Of a stretch of 64,000 bases of DNA, positions 44,294 to 51,896 are shown in pieces. How positions within the stretch are numbered: the first letter of the stretch is position 1; each line of letters starts with the position of its first letter. The notes under the pieces are model-generated. The model was not told the origin of the DNA and did no database searches. It saw only the letters and a program-made list of their open reading frames with translations. The DNA is from GCA-2748575 sp965222725 (lineage in GTDB: Bacteria; Pseudomonadota; Gammaproteobacteria; Pseudomonadales; Ketobacteraceae), in assembly GCA_965222725.1 (NCBI GenBank), contig OZ244969.1, positions 5,890,001-5,954,000 on the forward strand. Reading direction: 5' to 3'. Position numbers and translations under genes: made by a program.

Positions 44294-45233
44294 AACAATA
44301 ACTGAATCCAATATTTCAAAACAGGAATCCTATGAGCACGCCCGGCAGGGCAACACCAGCTGGCGTGACTACTATGAACTGACCAAACCCAAGGTAGTGG
44401 CATTGCTGATGCTGACCGCCGTGGTGGGCATGTTTCTGTCCACACCCGGCATGGTGCCGCTGGAAGTGCTGACCCTGGGTTCTCTGGGTATGGCCTTTGC
44501 GATGGCGGCTGCGGCAGCCGTCAACCACGTGGTGGACCAACGCATCGACGCCATTATGGCCCGCACCGAAAACCGGCCTATCGTACGTGGCAAAATCGGC
44601 CCGCAAAAAGCCCTGATCTTTGCTGCCGTTCTGTCGGCAATCTCCATGGTGGTTCTGGATGTGTTTATCAACCGCCTTACCGCGGTGCTGACGCTCTTTG
44701 GTATCGTGGGTTATGCTTTTATTTACACCATGTACCTCAAGCGGGCTACGCCACAGAACATTGTCATCGGCGGTATTGCCGGTGCTATTCCGCCGTTGCT
44801 GGGCTGGACAGCCGTCACCAATGAACTGCACCCCCATGCCCTGCTGCTGGTGCTGATTATCTTTGTATGGACACCACCGCACTTTTGGGCCCTGGCCATT
44901 CACCGTCGGGACGAATACGCCAAAGCAGGCATTCCCATGCTGCCGGTAACCCACGGTATCGAATTCACCAAAACCTCGGTACTGCACTACACCCTGCTGT
45001 TACTGGTAGCCAGTATGCTGCCCTATATTACCGGCATGTGTGGCGGTATCTACGCGGTAAGCGCCCTGGGCCTTGGAGCCGTATTCCTGTATTACGCGTT
45101 CAAGCTGAAATACAAGCCCGAAGCCGGCACCGCCATGAAAACCTTTGGTTATTCCATCGTTTATCTGATGCTGCTGTTCGTGGCCCTGCTGGTAGATCAC
45201 TATATTCCCATCGCAAAAATCCCCGTTATCTGA
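44286..45233 (+). CDS. ctaB: Protoheme IX farnesyltransferase (heme O synthase)
   Basis: 315 aa UbiA-family prenyltransferase with nine membrane helices. The Asp-rich motifs are NHVVDQRIDAIMARTENRPI (first) and HRRDEYAKAGIPMLPV (second), with WTPPHFWALA between. It attaches farnesyl to heme B to make heme O. The N-terminus up to SWRDYYELTKPKVVALLM is slightly longer than usual. Last gene of the oxidase cluster. Also called cyoE. Confidence 0.96.
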   Translation: MARTITESNISKQESYEHARQGNTSWRDYYELTKPKVVALLMLTAVVGMFLSTPGMVPLEVLTLGSLGMAFAMAAAAAVNHVVDQRIDAIMARTENRPIVRGKIGPQKALIFAAVLSAISMVVLDVFINRLTAVLTLFGIVGYAFIYTMYLKRATPQNIVIGGIAGAIPPLLGWTAVTNELHPHALLLVLIIFVWTPPHFWALAIHRRDEYAKAGIPMLPVTHGIEFTKTSVLHYTLLLLVASMLPYITGMCGGIYAVSALGLGAVFLYYAFKLKYKPEAGTAMKTFGYSIVYLMLLFVALLVDHYIPIAKIPVI

Positions 45234-45242
45234 TCACTCAAT

Positions 45243-45271
45243 AGTCAGCCCCCTGATTGGGGGGCTGACTG
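45243..45271 (+). terminator. Terminator after ctaB
   Basis: AGTCAGCCCCC and GGGGGCTGACT form an 11-bp stem. No strong T-run follows (GTGAAATAAT), so termination efficiency is uncertain. Confidence 0.65.
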
Positions 45272-45394
45272 TGAAATAATCACACTCTGCCTTTCCAGCC
45301 CCTGATCAAGGGGATAAACTAGTCCCACTTTTCCCCTTTGTTTTCACTCGCATTCCGGGGTTTTAGCTCAGGCCAGTTTCAGAAGGAAATGATC

Positions 45395-47074
45395 ATGCAG
45401 ATAATAAAACGTTTTTCGCTTGTTCCGTTATTGCTGTTGGGGTTGGTTCAGACAGCTGCTGCAGTCCAGGTTTCTCCCTATAGTACGTCTTCCTACACAA
45501 CCGATGCCGAAAACGCACGGATAATCCCGATTTCCCAAGTACTTTCTTCCAGTTCTGTACAATATAACGAACAAGAGGATGGCGTGAACTCTTCCACAGC
45601 ATTTTCTGCCATGGTAGCGGGCAATCTCCGCTTCGAGGTTTGTGATGGGAGTTCGGAGCCACTCTGCTCCTACTCGGATCAAGGCGGAACCTTTACCATA
45701 AGTGAAGGTACCGTCACCCTGGATCTGGAAAACTACAATATTGTCTTTCAACCAACAGACCCATCCTTAGCAACAAATGTGAGCTTCACTTACGGCATAT
45801 TTATTCCTGAAAGTACTGGCAACCAAAGCTCTTCAAGCACATTCACGATCAGTGTCCAGAGCGCCAGTATTGCCCGTACCAATATGGTCCGTGTCGATTC
45901 TGTTATTACGTCGTACTGTGATAATCCTACCAATGAGCGCGTCGCTGCAGCCTGTACCGCTTACGACAGCCTGAGCCCGCAAGAAAAGATCGACGCTCTG
46001 AGAACCATATCGCCAGAAGAAGTCGTCGCCGAATTCACCTCAACACTGAACATGACCAAAGACCAGACCGGTAACCTGTCCAACCGCTTGAACGCACTTC
46101 GTGGTGGCGCCACCGGCTTCAGTCTGGCAGGCCTGAACTACATCAACGGTGATGATGTTTTTTACGGACAGTGGCTCCATGAAATGGCTGACCAGATCGG
46201 CGGTAACGCCGGCAGCGAAGAAAACTTTTCCCGCCTGGGCCTGTTTATCAATGGCTCCATCACCGACGGTGAGAAAGACACCACCAGCCTGGAAGAAGGT
46301 TATGATCTGGAAGGCGACAGCATCACTCTGGGTGCCGACTACCGCATCAGCGATACACTGGTGGCCGGTGTGGCCTACGGCATCAGTGATACCGAAATCG
46401 AGTTCACCAGCAACAATGAAATGACCAACGAAATCGACAACCTGCTGTTCTACGGTTCCTGGTATAAAGATCAGTTCTATCTGGACGGTGTTGTGGGTTA
46501 TGCCAGTGGCGATATCGAAACCAAACGCCGCATTATTGTGGGCAATGTTGTTGATGAAATAGCGACAGGTGAAACAGAAAGCTCACAGATGTTTTTCAGT
46601 ATCACCGGTAATTTTGATTTTGTGGAAGGTGCCTTTACGTATGGCCCCTACGCTTCTCTTGACTATATAGACGGTGAAATCGATGGCTATGAAGAAGTCG
46701 GGAATTCTGGTTTTGAGGTAGGCTTCGACGATCAGGATATCAAATCCCAGGTGCTAACCTTTGGTGGCCGGGTGCAATATGCCTGGAGCCAGCCCTGGGG
46801 TATTGTGGTTCCCCACGCCCGTGCTGAATGGAAAACCGAACTGGAAGACGACCGTAATGCCATTGTCGGCCGGTTCGTGCTGGATCAGTCAGCCAATGAG
46901 TTTTCTATTGAAGCCGACGATCTGGATGCAGACTGGTTCCAGCTGGCGCTGGGTTTATCAGCCACCTTCCAGCGTGGGTTTTCTGCCTACATTGATTACG
47001 AGCAAGCCCTCAGCTATGACGACACAGATATAGAAACCTTCAGCTTTGGTGGCCGCTGGGAAGCCAAATTCTGA
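45395..47074 (+). CDS. Autotransporter-barrel outer-membrane protein
   Basis: 559 aa from the ATG at 45395 (AAGGA 7 bases upstream; two earlier in-frame starts lack this spacing). The signal peptide ends in TAAAVQ near residue 24. A beta-rich N-terminal region (about 25-160) is followed by a helical linker (SLSPQEKIDALRTISPEEVV) and a C-terminal autotransporter-type barrel (about 265-559) that ends FSFGGRWEAKF, with the terminal aromatic expected for Bam recognition. Two Cys pairs lie in the passenger. The passenger has no protease or lipase triad I can see. An adhesin or surface structural role is inferred. Confidence 0.88.
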   Translation: MQIIKRFSLVPLLLLGLVQTAAAVQVSPYSTSSYTTDAENARIIPISQVLSSSSVQYNEQEDGVNSSTAFSAMVAGNLRFEVCDGSSEPLCSYSDQGGTFTISEGTVTLDLENYNIVFQPTDPSLATNVSFTYGIFIPESTGNQSSSSTFTISVQSASIARTNMVRVDSVITSYCDNPTNERVAAACTAYDSLSPQEKIDALRTISPEEVVAEFTSTLNMTKDQTGNLSNRLNALRGGATGFSLAGLNYINGDDVFYGQWLHEMADQIGGNAGSEENFSRLGLFINGSITDGEKDTTSLEEGYDLEGDSITLGADYRISDTLVAGVAYGISDTEIEFTSNNEMTNEIDNLLFYGSWYKDQFYLDGVVGYASGDIETKRRIIVGNVVDEIATGETESSQMFFSITGNFDFVEGAFTYGPYASLDYIDGEIDGYEEVGNSGFEVGFDDQDIKSQVLTFGGRVQYAWSQPWGIVVPHARAEWKTELEDDRNAIVGRFVLDQSANEFSIEADDLDADWFQLALGLSATFQRGFSAYIDYEQALSYDDTDIETFSFGGRWEAKF

Positions 47075-47096
47075 TATCAGCCTGCCGACGTTATAC

Positions 47097-47127
47097 TGAA
47101 AAGGCACCCGCAACGGGTGCCTTTTTT
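47097..47127 (+). terminator. Terminator after the autotransporter gene
   Basis: AAAGGCACCCG and CGGGTGCCTTT pair over 11 bp with a 3-base loop, followed by TTTT. Confidence 0.92.
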
Positions 47128-47160
47128 GTTTCAGCCGGTTTGAAAAACACAAGCACTGTA

Positions 47161-48153
47161 TTACAAGCCTTCAAATAACTGCTTACCGGTATCCCGCAGG
47201 CTGTCTTTGAGCTGGCGAATATTGTTTTCCAGATCCGCTTCCATGCAATGGGTTGGCAGTTCATCTTTTTCCAGCCGCAGCTTGGCCATACGCCGGTACC
47301 AGCGGTTGTCCTTTGCCTGCTCCTGGCATTGCTCCATGCGCTGCAGCCGCAGGTAGGTGGCGTGGTAGTCCACCTGCAGACTCACTGCCTTGCGTTTCTT
47401 TTGCGTACATTCCGTTTCGTCAGCACATTCAACAATCACCGCCTCGGCTCCGGCCTGGCGAACGGCCTGCTTAAGAAACGCAAAAAAACTGGTGGGCAGG
47501 TTCAGCACCACCAGATCACCATTATCCATGGATTGCCCTGCCTTGGGTGCAGCGTAGCAGACACCCTCCGCCATGCGAGCAAAAAAATACAAGCGGTAAG
47601 GCTCCGCCTGCAAGCTTTCGCCCACCCAATAGCGCTTGAATTCAAAGTGCCCCAGAAACTGATGGCGACCGGGACTGGCAAGAAACGCCTGATGGCATCC
47701 CCCCTGATTGACCCCGTAATCCAGATCTTCCACCGGAAAGGCACTGACATTGGCAAACTGGCCGCGAAAGTTTGCGACGTTTCCCCTGCCGGCATCAAAG
47801 GCTGCCTGAGGTGTGTTGGCATTTTTCTCCGGCAGGTAATAAGTAGAGTCACCGGCCACCTTGCTTTCTCCCTCCCTGATGGCCGCTTCTATGGCATCAC
47901 TGGTGAACTGCTGTTGCTGACAAACCCTGACCTGATCCGACAGCGCCTGACGCTGATCACGACAATGATCACTGTGACGGGTAGTGGTGCATTGCTTGAG
48001 CATTTGAGCTTCGTGAGCCACTTGTTGCAGGCAGGAGTGATAGACGTGCCCGTAGGCGGATCCCCACATAACAAGGCACCACAACCCGCACCCTGCCAGA
48101 GTGCGGGAAACAACAGCTTTGGCTTTAACTGCGTTAAAAATATCAGGCCTCAT
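47161..48153 (-). CDS. Secreted Cys-rich protein of unknown function
   Basis: 330 aa, family not recognised. It has an N-terminal hydrophobic segment (about residues 18-35, CGLWCLVMWGSAYGHV) that reads as a signal peptide. The exported part holds many cysteines (CLQQ, QCTTTRHSDHC, VCQQQQ, GGCHQA, GVCYAA, VECADETEC, EQCQEQ, THCMEAD), suggesting disulfides. The centre contains aromatic beta-like segments (FLGHFEFKRYWVG, YRLYFFARM), and the C-terminus is charged helix. It is divergent from the curli operon and shares its 595-bp regulatory region, so co-regulation is possible. Confidence 0.75.
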   Translation of the reverse strand: MRPDIFNAVKAKAVVSRTLAGCGLWCLVMWGSAYGHVYHSCLQQVAHEAQMLKQCTTTRHSDHCRDQRQALSDQVRVCQQQQFTSDAIEAAIREGESKVAGDSTYYLPEKNANTPQAAFDAGRGNVANFRGQFANVSAFPVEDLDYGVNQGGCHQAFLASPGRHQFLGHFEFKRYWVGESLQAEPYRLYFFARMAEGVCYAAPKAGQSMDNGDLVVLNLPTSFFAFLKQAVRQAGAEAVIVECADETECTQKKRKAVSLQVDYHATYLRLQRMEQCQEQAKDNRWYRRMAKLRLEKDELPTHCMEADLENNIRQLKDSLRDTGKQLFEGL

Positions 48154-48218
48154 AAGAACGTCACATCACTTGGTAATCTGTCTATAAGATTAGCAGGCTG
48201 CCGCCATTCCGCTCACAA

Positions 48219-48235
48219 GTGACCATTTGCGTCAC
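48219..48235. promoter_or_regulatory. Palindrome GTGAC-N7-GTCAC, copy 1
   Basis: GTGACCATTTGCGTCAC: 5-bp arms with a 7-base spacer, 66 bp upstream of the Cys-rich gene. It shares arms and spacing with the copy at 48440. Confidence 0.6.
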
Positions 48236-48439
48236 ATCATGTACACCAGGTGTTGTTTTCCGGTTTGTAAACCGGGTCAGTTTGGTAATTTTCCACAAAA
48301 GCCGCGGCTTTCCAGATTCATTGGTTATAGCTGCTCTGATATTTATACGGACCGACTCAGTAAGAACGCACGACGTTTTAACCGTATAGGCGTTTATTAA
48401 ATCCTGTCATATAAACAACCTCGGCGGGAAATCCTGCGT

Positions 48440-48456
48440 GTGACAAACTTTGTCAC
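48440..48456. promoter_or_regulatory. Palindrome GTGAC-N7-GTCAC, copy 2
   Basis: GTGACAAACTTTGTCAC is perfectly symmetrical over 8-bp arms around a central C. It lies 293 bp upstream of the first curlin gene. Its start is 221 bp from copy 1, close to 21 turns of DNA. The half-site resembles CRP-family half-sites, but the spacing is one base class too long for a CRP site. Confidence 0.65.
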
Positions 48457-48748
48457 TGTAAGAGCAACGCACGCCACTCCTGCCACCTGCCATTTTTGTG
48501 AATTTTCACATTCTCTATAACCGTGCCGCGTCTCAATGGAATAACCATATAGCGGTGCGGCCGTTTTTATAAATAACGGCTATGACAGAGCCGCGATTTT
48601 AAAACCACGGCGTATTAAAACCTGCCAATTACACCTAACAGGTTTTAGTTAGGTAAATACGAGTCTCAGAAGCGTGACGGGGTTGGCATTTCCCCTGCAC
48701 GTATCCCCAGCAGATAGCTGTGAGAATTCCCGACAATACAGGTGATCC

Positions 48749-49249
48749 ATGAAAGCAAACATCCGGCAACTGACACTGACAACACTGCTTCTGATGGGTA
48801 GCAGTGTTTGTGTTGCCGGTGACCTGGATGCGCCCAGCGAACTGAACAGCTACAACAATATTGCCATGATTGATCAGCGGGGCAACCATCACGAAGCCAC
48901 CATTATTCAGGCCGGTACCGGCAACTTTGGCGCTATTCTGCAGCAAGGCAGCAGCCATCAGGCCAGGCTGGAACAAACCGGTGCCCACAACCGGGCCGGT
49001 ATCGAGCAGGACGGCAGCGATAATATTGCCCAGGTTGAACAGCTGGGTTCCTATAACGAGATCAGTGTCAGCCAGAACGGCAACAACAATCAGGTAAGAG
49101 CCGCTCAGCTTGGCAACAACAATGAACTGAATATTGAGCAGCACGGCGATCAGAACCGCGTCAATATCGAACAGCGCGGTAACGGCCTGCGTCACGAAAT
49201 CATTCAGCGGGGCAACCATATGGAAGCCTCTATTATTCAGGACAAGTAA
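48749..49249 (+). CDS. csgB: Curlin-repeat protein, CsgB-like (probable nucleator)
   Basis: 166 aa with a Sec signal peptide (to about SSVCVAG, residue 24). The mature protein is about six 22-residue curlin repeats from about residue 36 to the end, with the pattern xxIxQxGxxNxAxxxQxGxxN. Gln and Asn dominate at the stacked positions (IEQDGSDNIAQVEQLGSYN). The repeats carry more charged residues (Arg, His, Glu) than those of the second curlin, and the C-terminus lacks the final Tyr of E. coli CsgA. Order in the operon and size suggest CsgB, but the CsgA/CsgB distinction is inferred. Confidence 0.85.
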   Translation: MKANIRQLTLTTLLLMGSSVCVAGDLDAPSELNSYNNIAMIDQRGNHHEATIIQAGTGNFGAILQQGSSHQARLEQTGAHNRAGIEQDGSDNIAQVEQLGSYNEISVSQNGNNNQVRAAQLGNNNELNIEQHGDQNRVNIEQRGNGLRHEIIQRGNHMEASIIQDK

Positions 49250-49254
49250 CTGAC

Positions 49255-49941
49255 TTGCAGCGAGGCAGGACCATGCAGCCCATTAAATTACTGACTATCT
49301 CGGCGCTTATACTGTTTGCTATCGGATCCTTTTCGGCGTTTGCGGCAGACAATCAGGGCACCCTGGAACAAAAAGGCAATAAAAACCGCAGCGCCACTGT
49401 GCAGATGGGTTATACCAATGAACACGCCACTTACCAGAATGGTAACGACAACAAAGCCCAGAATTATCAGCAAGGTAACGAACTCAGTGGTGAGCTGACC
49501 CAGAAAGGCAACAACAATGCGTTAGGCGGATTTCAGAAAGGCAACGCCCACCAGCTGGTAGCTGACCAACAGGGAAAAGACAATCAGGCGGAAATCCATC
49601 AAAACAACGACGCCAATTCTTCAGACCTTGTACAGAAAGGTAACGGCAATTCAGTGCTGTCCAAACAGTACGGTGAAAACAATCTGGCCGAGCTGGAACA
49701 ACAAGGCAATGATAACAGTCTTGATATTCACCAGCAGGCTTCCGGGAATCAGGTAAACGCCCACCAGAGTGGCCACCTTCACGAAGCAGGCACACAACAA
49801 CTGGGTATGGACAATCTGATTCTGATTCAACAGCTTGGCAACACCAACGCAGCGCTTGTGGAGCAGTTCGGTACCATGGACGCGGCATCTATTCAGCAAA
49901 ATGGGAACAACCACACAGCCAATGTGTCGCAGAGCCACTGA
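49255..49941 (+). CDS. csgA: Curlin-repeat protein, CsgA-like major fibre subunit
   Basis: 228 aa, longer than E. coli CsgA (151 aa). The signal peptide ends FAADN near residue 25. About nine 22-residue curlin repeats follow, with units such as LEQQGNDNSLDIHQQASGN and IQQLGNTNAALVEQFG. One unit has QNN instead of QxG (IHQNNDAN), and another has HLHEAG. It is very rich in Gln and Asn with no Cys. It starts 5 bp after the previous gene. Role: extracellular amyloid fibre of biofilm. Confidence 0.88.
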   Translation: MQRGRTMQPIKLLTISALILFAIGSFSAFAADNQGTLEQKGNKNRSATVQMGYTNEHATYQNGNDNKAQNYQQGNELSGELTQKGNNNALGGFQKGNAHQLVADQQGKDNQAEIHQNNDANSSDLVQKGNGNSVLSKQYGENNLAELEQQGNDNSLDIHQQASGNQVNAHQSGHLHEAGTQQLGMDNLILIQQLGNTNAALVEQFGTMDAASIQQNGNNHTANVSQSH

Positions 49942-50012
49942 TTCTGGTCTAAATTGAATGTATTCCCATTACCTGTTGGCCTATATAGCCAGTTGTTAGG
50001 GTAAACCTGAAT

Positions 50013-50432
50013 ATGAACGCAGTTTGTTCTTATGCAAAATCTTTCTTGATCGCGCTGGTGCTATGCATTGGCGCGCAGGTTTGTGTTGCGGCCAATTTTG
50101 GCCAATCCAACATGACCGGTCTGGTGATCAACCAGACCGGTTCCCATCAGGCTCAAAATTTCTATCAGGCATTTTGCCTGGCATGGCATGAACAGCGTAA
50201 TGCCAGCCAATTTAATCTGGTGCTGAAAGAAACCCACTCCGCCCGCTACGGGCGCCAGGTGCAGATCCTTTACGATCGCCAGGTGGCCTATATTGCCACC
50301 CTACCCAATGGCAATCCCCAATGGCATTTACTCGCGGAACAGGCAGCGGCCAATGCCATTCAGCGTATCGAAACCATGGTGTTGCAGGAAGCAGCCTATA
50401 CCAATCCCGATTTGGCAGTTGACGAGATTTAG
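50013..50432 (+). CDS. csgE: Curli secretion chaperone CsgE
   Basis: 139 aa with a signal peptide (to about VCVAA, residue 27). The CsgE core is GLVINQTGSHQAQNFYQAFCLAWHEQRNASQFNLVLKE split around residue 55, followed by ETHSARYGRQVQILYDRQVAY. CsgE forms a periplasmic nonamer that caps CsgG and targets curlin subunits to it. The 71-bp gap after the second curlin contains a small TGGC/GCCA stem. Confidence 0.92.
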   Translation: MNAVCSYAKSFLIALVLCIGAQVCVAANFGQSNMTGLVINQTGSHQAQNFYQAFCLAWHEQRNASQFNLVLKETHSARYGRQVQILYDRQVAYIATLPNGNPQWHLLAEQAAANAIQRIETMVLQEAAYTNPDLAVDEI

Positions 50433-50444
50433 CCGGTGACTTCT

Positions 50445-50843
50445 ATGAAAAATTTCCTCGCAGTCGTGCTCAGCACTTTTTTCTGCAGCCAGTTGCTGGC
50501 ATCCGAGCTGGTGTATCAGCCGGTGAATCCGTCTTTTGGCGGGAATGCACTGAACGGTACCTACCTGCTGAACAGTGCCAACGCACAGAATAATATTGAT
50601 GATCCTGACCTGGACGATACCGGACTGGATGATTTTAATGACAGTCTGCAACGTTCCATTCTGAGCCGGCTGACATCAGCGTTGTCCGGCAGACTGGTGG
50701 ATGCAGATGGAAATTTTGTACCCGGCGTTTTTGAAACCGGTGACTACACCATTGAGATTACCGACATCGGTAATGGTGAAATCCGTGTCACCACCACCGA
50801 ACGCGCCACCGGTGAAAGCACCACCTTTATTGTGGAATCCATA
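50445..50843 (+). CDS. csgF: Curli assembly factor CsgF
   Basis: About 132 aa from the ATG at 50445 (a GTG at 50436 is in frame), with the stop at 50844-50846. After the signal peptide comes the conserved mature N-terminus ELVYQPVNPSFGGNALNG, the part that inserts into the CsgG barrel in E. coli. NSANAQNNIDDP follows. The C-terminal domain (about the last 60 residues, LTSALSGRLVDADGNFVPG to the end) is normally surface-exposed and couples CsgB to the pore. A homologous copy of this domain is fused to CsgG encoded next door. Confidence 0.93.
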
Positions 50844-50855
50844 TAGGTGGCATTC

Positions 50856-51896
50856 ATGATGACATTCATAAACAGACTGATAATCGTGGCCACCCTGTTG
50901 CTGCTGAGCGGGTGCGAAACAACCAAATCCGTGGTGAACACCTTTCATGGCCCGGGCATCAATCGTGCCGACTGGACGACGGATACGGAATCCCACTCGG
51001 ATCTGAAATCCCTGCCGCAGCCCGCCGGTAAAATTCCGGTGTCGGTATACAGCTTTCGTGATCAGACAGGGCAATACAAACCGGCACCGTCCAGCACCTT
51101 TTCCACTGCGGTTACTCAGGGCGCTGCTTCCCTGCTGGTAAAAGCCCTGTGGGATTCCCAGTGGTTCCGCCCGCTGGAAAGAGAAGGTCTGCAGAATATT
51201 TTGACGGAACGTAAAATCATTCGCTCCGGTAACGGCAACAGTCAGAACATTCCCCAACTGGATACAGCCAACCTGATTATTGAAGGCGGCATTGTCGGTT
51301 ATGACAGCAATATCAAAACCGGTGGCGAAGGGGCCAAGTATTTTGGTATCGGCATATCGGAAGAATACCGGGTAGATCAGGTCACCGTCACTCTGCGGGC
51401 AGTGGATACCTATTCCGGTGAAATCATCAATGCAGTCACCACCACCAAAACCATTTATTCCAAAGGCGTTCAGGGTGGCGTGTTTCGTTTTATCAAGTTC
51501 AAGCGGCTGCTGGAAATGGAGGCCGGCTATACCACCAACGAGCCGGCGCAACTGGCGGTACTGGATGCCATTGAAACTGCCGTGATCCGGCTGGTAGTGA
51601 CCGGTATTGAAAAACGCCACTGGAACACGGCTCAGAACGATGCGGGGTCTAATCCGGTGTTTGTGGCCTACTCCACCGTAAAACCCCTGGCCACACGCAA
51701 TCCGTTTATCAACAAACTATCCGCCATGATCGACACCCCCATTGTGAATGCCAAGGGGCAAATCATTCCCGGAAAGTATGAATCATCAGAATTTATTATT
51801 CAGATTGTGGAAATCGGTGGTGGCAAAACCAGTGTTACCACCACCGACAAGCTGAGCGGCGCCAGCGAGGAGTTTACGATCAGCTCAGTGCTTTAG
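50856..51896 (+). CDS. csgG: Curli secretion channel CsgG with CsgF-like C-terminal extension
   Basis: 346 aa from the ATG at 50856; E. coli CsgG is 277 aa. The lipobox LLLSGC makes it an outer-membrane lipoprotein. The core (residues about 18-280) has IPVSVYSFRDQTGQYKP, LWDSQWFRPLEREGLQNIL, LIIEGGIVGYDSNIKTGG and GIGISEEYRVDQVTVTLRAV, all CsgG blocks. Residues about 282-346 form an extra domain (INKLSAMIDTPIVNAKGQ, then IIQIVEIGGGKTSVTTTDK) that lines up with the CsgF C-terminal domain. The 3' end overlaps the converging acyl-CoA dehydrogenase gene by 17 bp. Confidence 0.93.
   Translation: MMTFINRLIIVATLLLLSGCETTKSVVNTFHGPGINRADWTTDTESHSDLKSLPQPAGKIPVSVYSFRDQTGQYKPAPSSTFSTAVTQGAASLLVKALWDSQWFRPLEREGLQNILTERKIIRSGNGNSQNIPQLDTANLIIEGGIVGYDSNIKTGGEGAKYFGIGISEEYRVDQVTVTLRAVDTYSGEIINAVTTTKTIYSKGVQGGVFRFIKFKRLLEMEAGYTTNEPAQLAVLDAIETAVIRLVVTGIEKRHWNTAQNDAGSNPVFVAYSTVKPLATRNPFINKLSAMIDTPIVNAKGQIIPGKYESSEFIIQIVEIGGGKTSVTTTDKLSGASEEFTISSVL

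Larger units (their letters stand above)
48154..48748. other. Curli operon upstream region
   Basis: 595 bp of divergent regulatory DNA. It contains two GTGAC-N7-GTCAC palindromes (48219-48235, 48440-48456), a TGTGAA-TT-TTCACA palindrome (48497-48510), and a GCCGTT/AACGGC hairpin around 48561-48583. Translatable frames on the minus strand here are shadows of the curlin gene. No csgD-like regulator gene is present. Confidence 0.7.

Noticed and set aside
48219..48456. CRP sites in the curli upstream region
   Set aside because: The half-sites resemble TGTGA/TCACA, but the GTGA to TCAC spacing is 9 bases and not 6, so they are not standard CRP sites.
48635..49219. Long minus-strand frame of 194 codons opposite the first curlin gene
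   Set aside because: It mirrors the repetitive curlin coding sequence. The plus-strand frame has a signal peptide, curlin repeats and an operon context, so the minus frame is a shadow.
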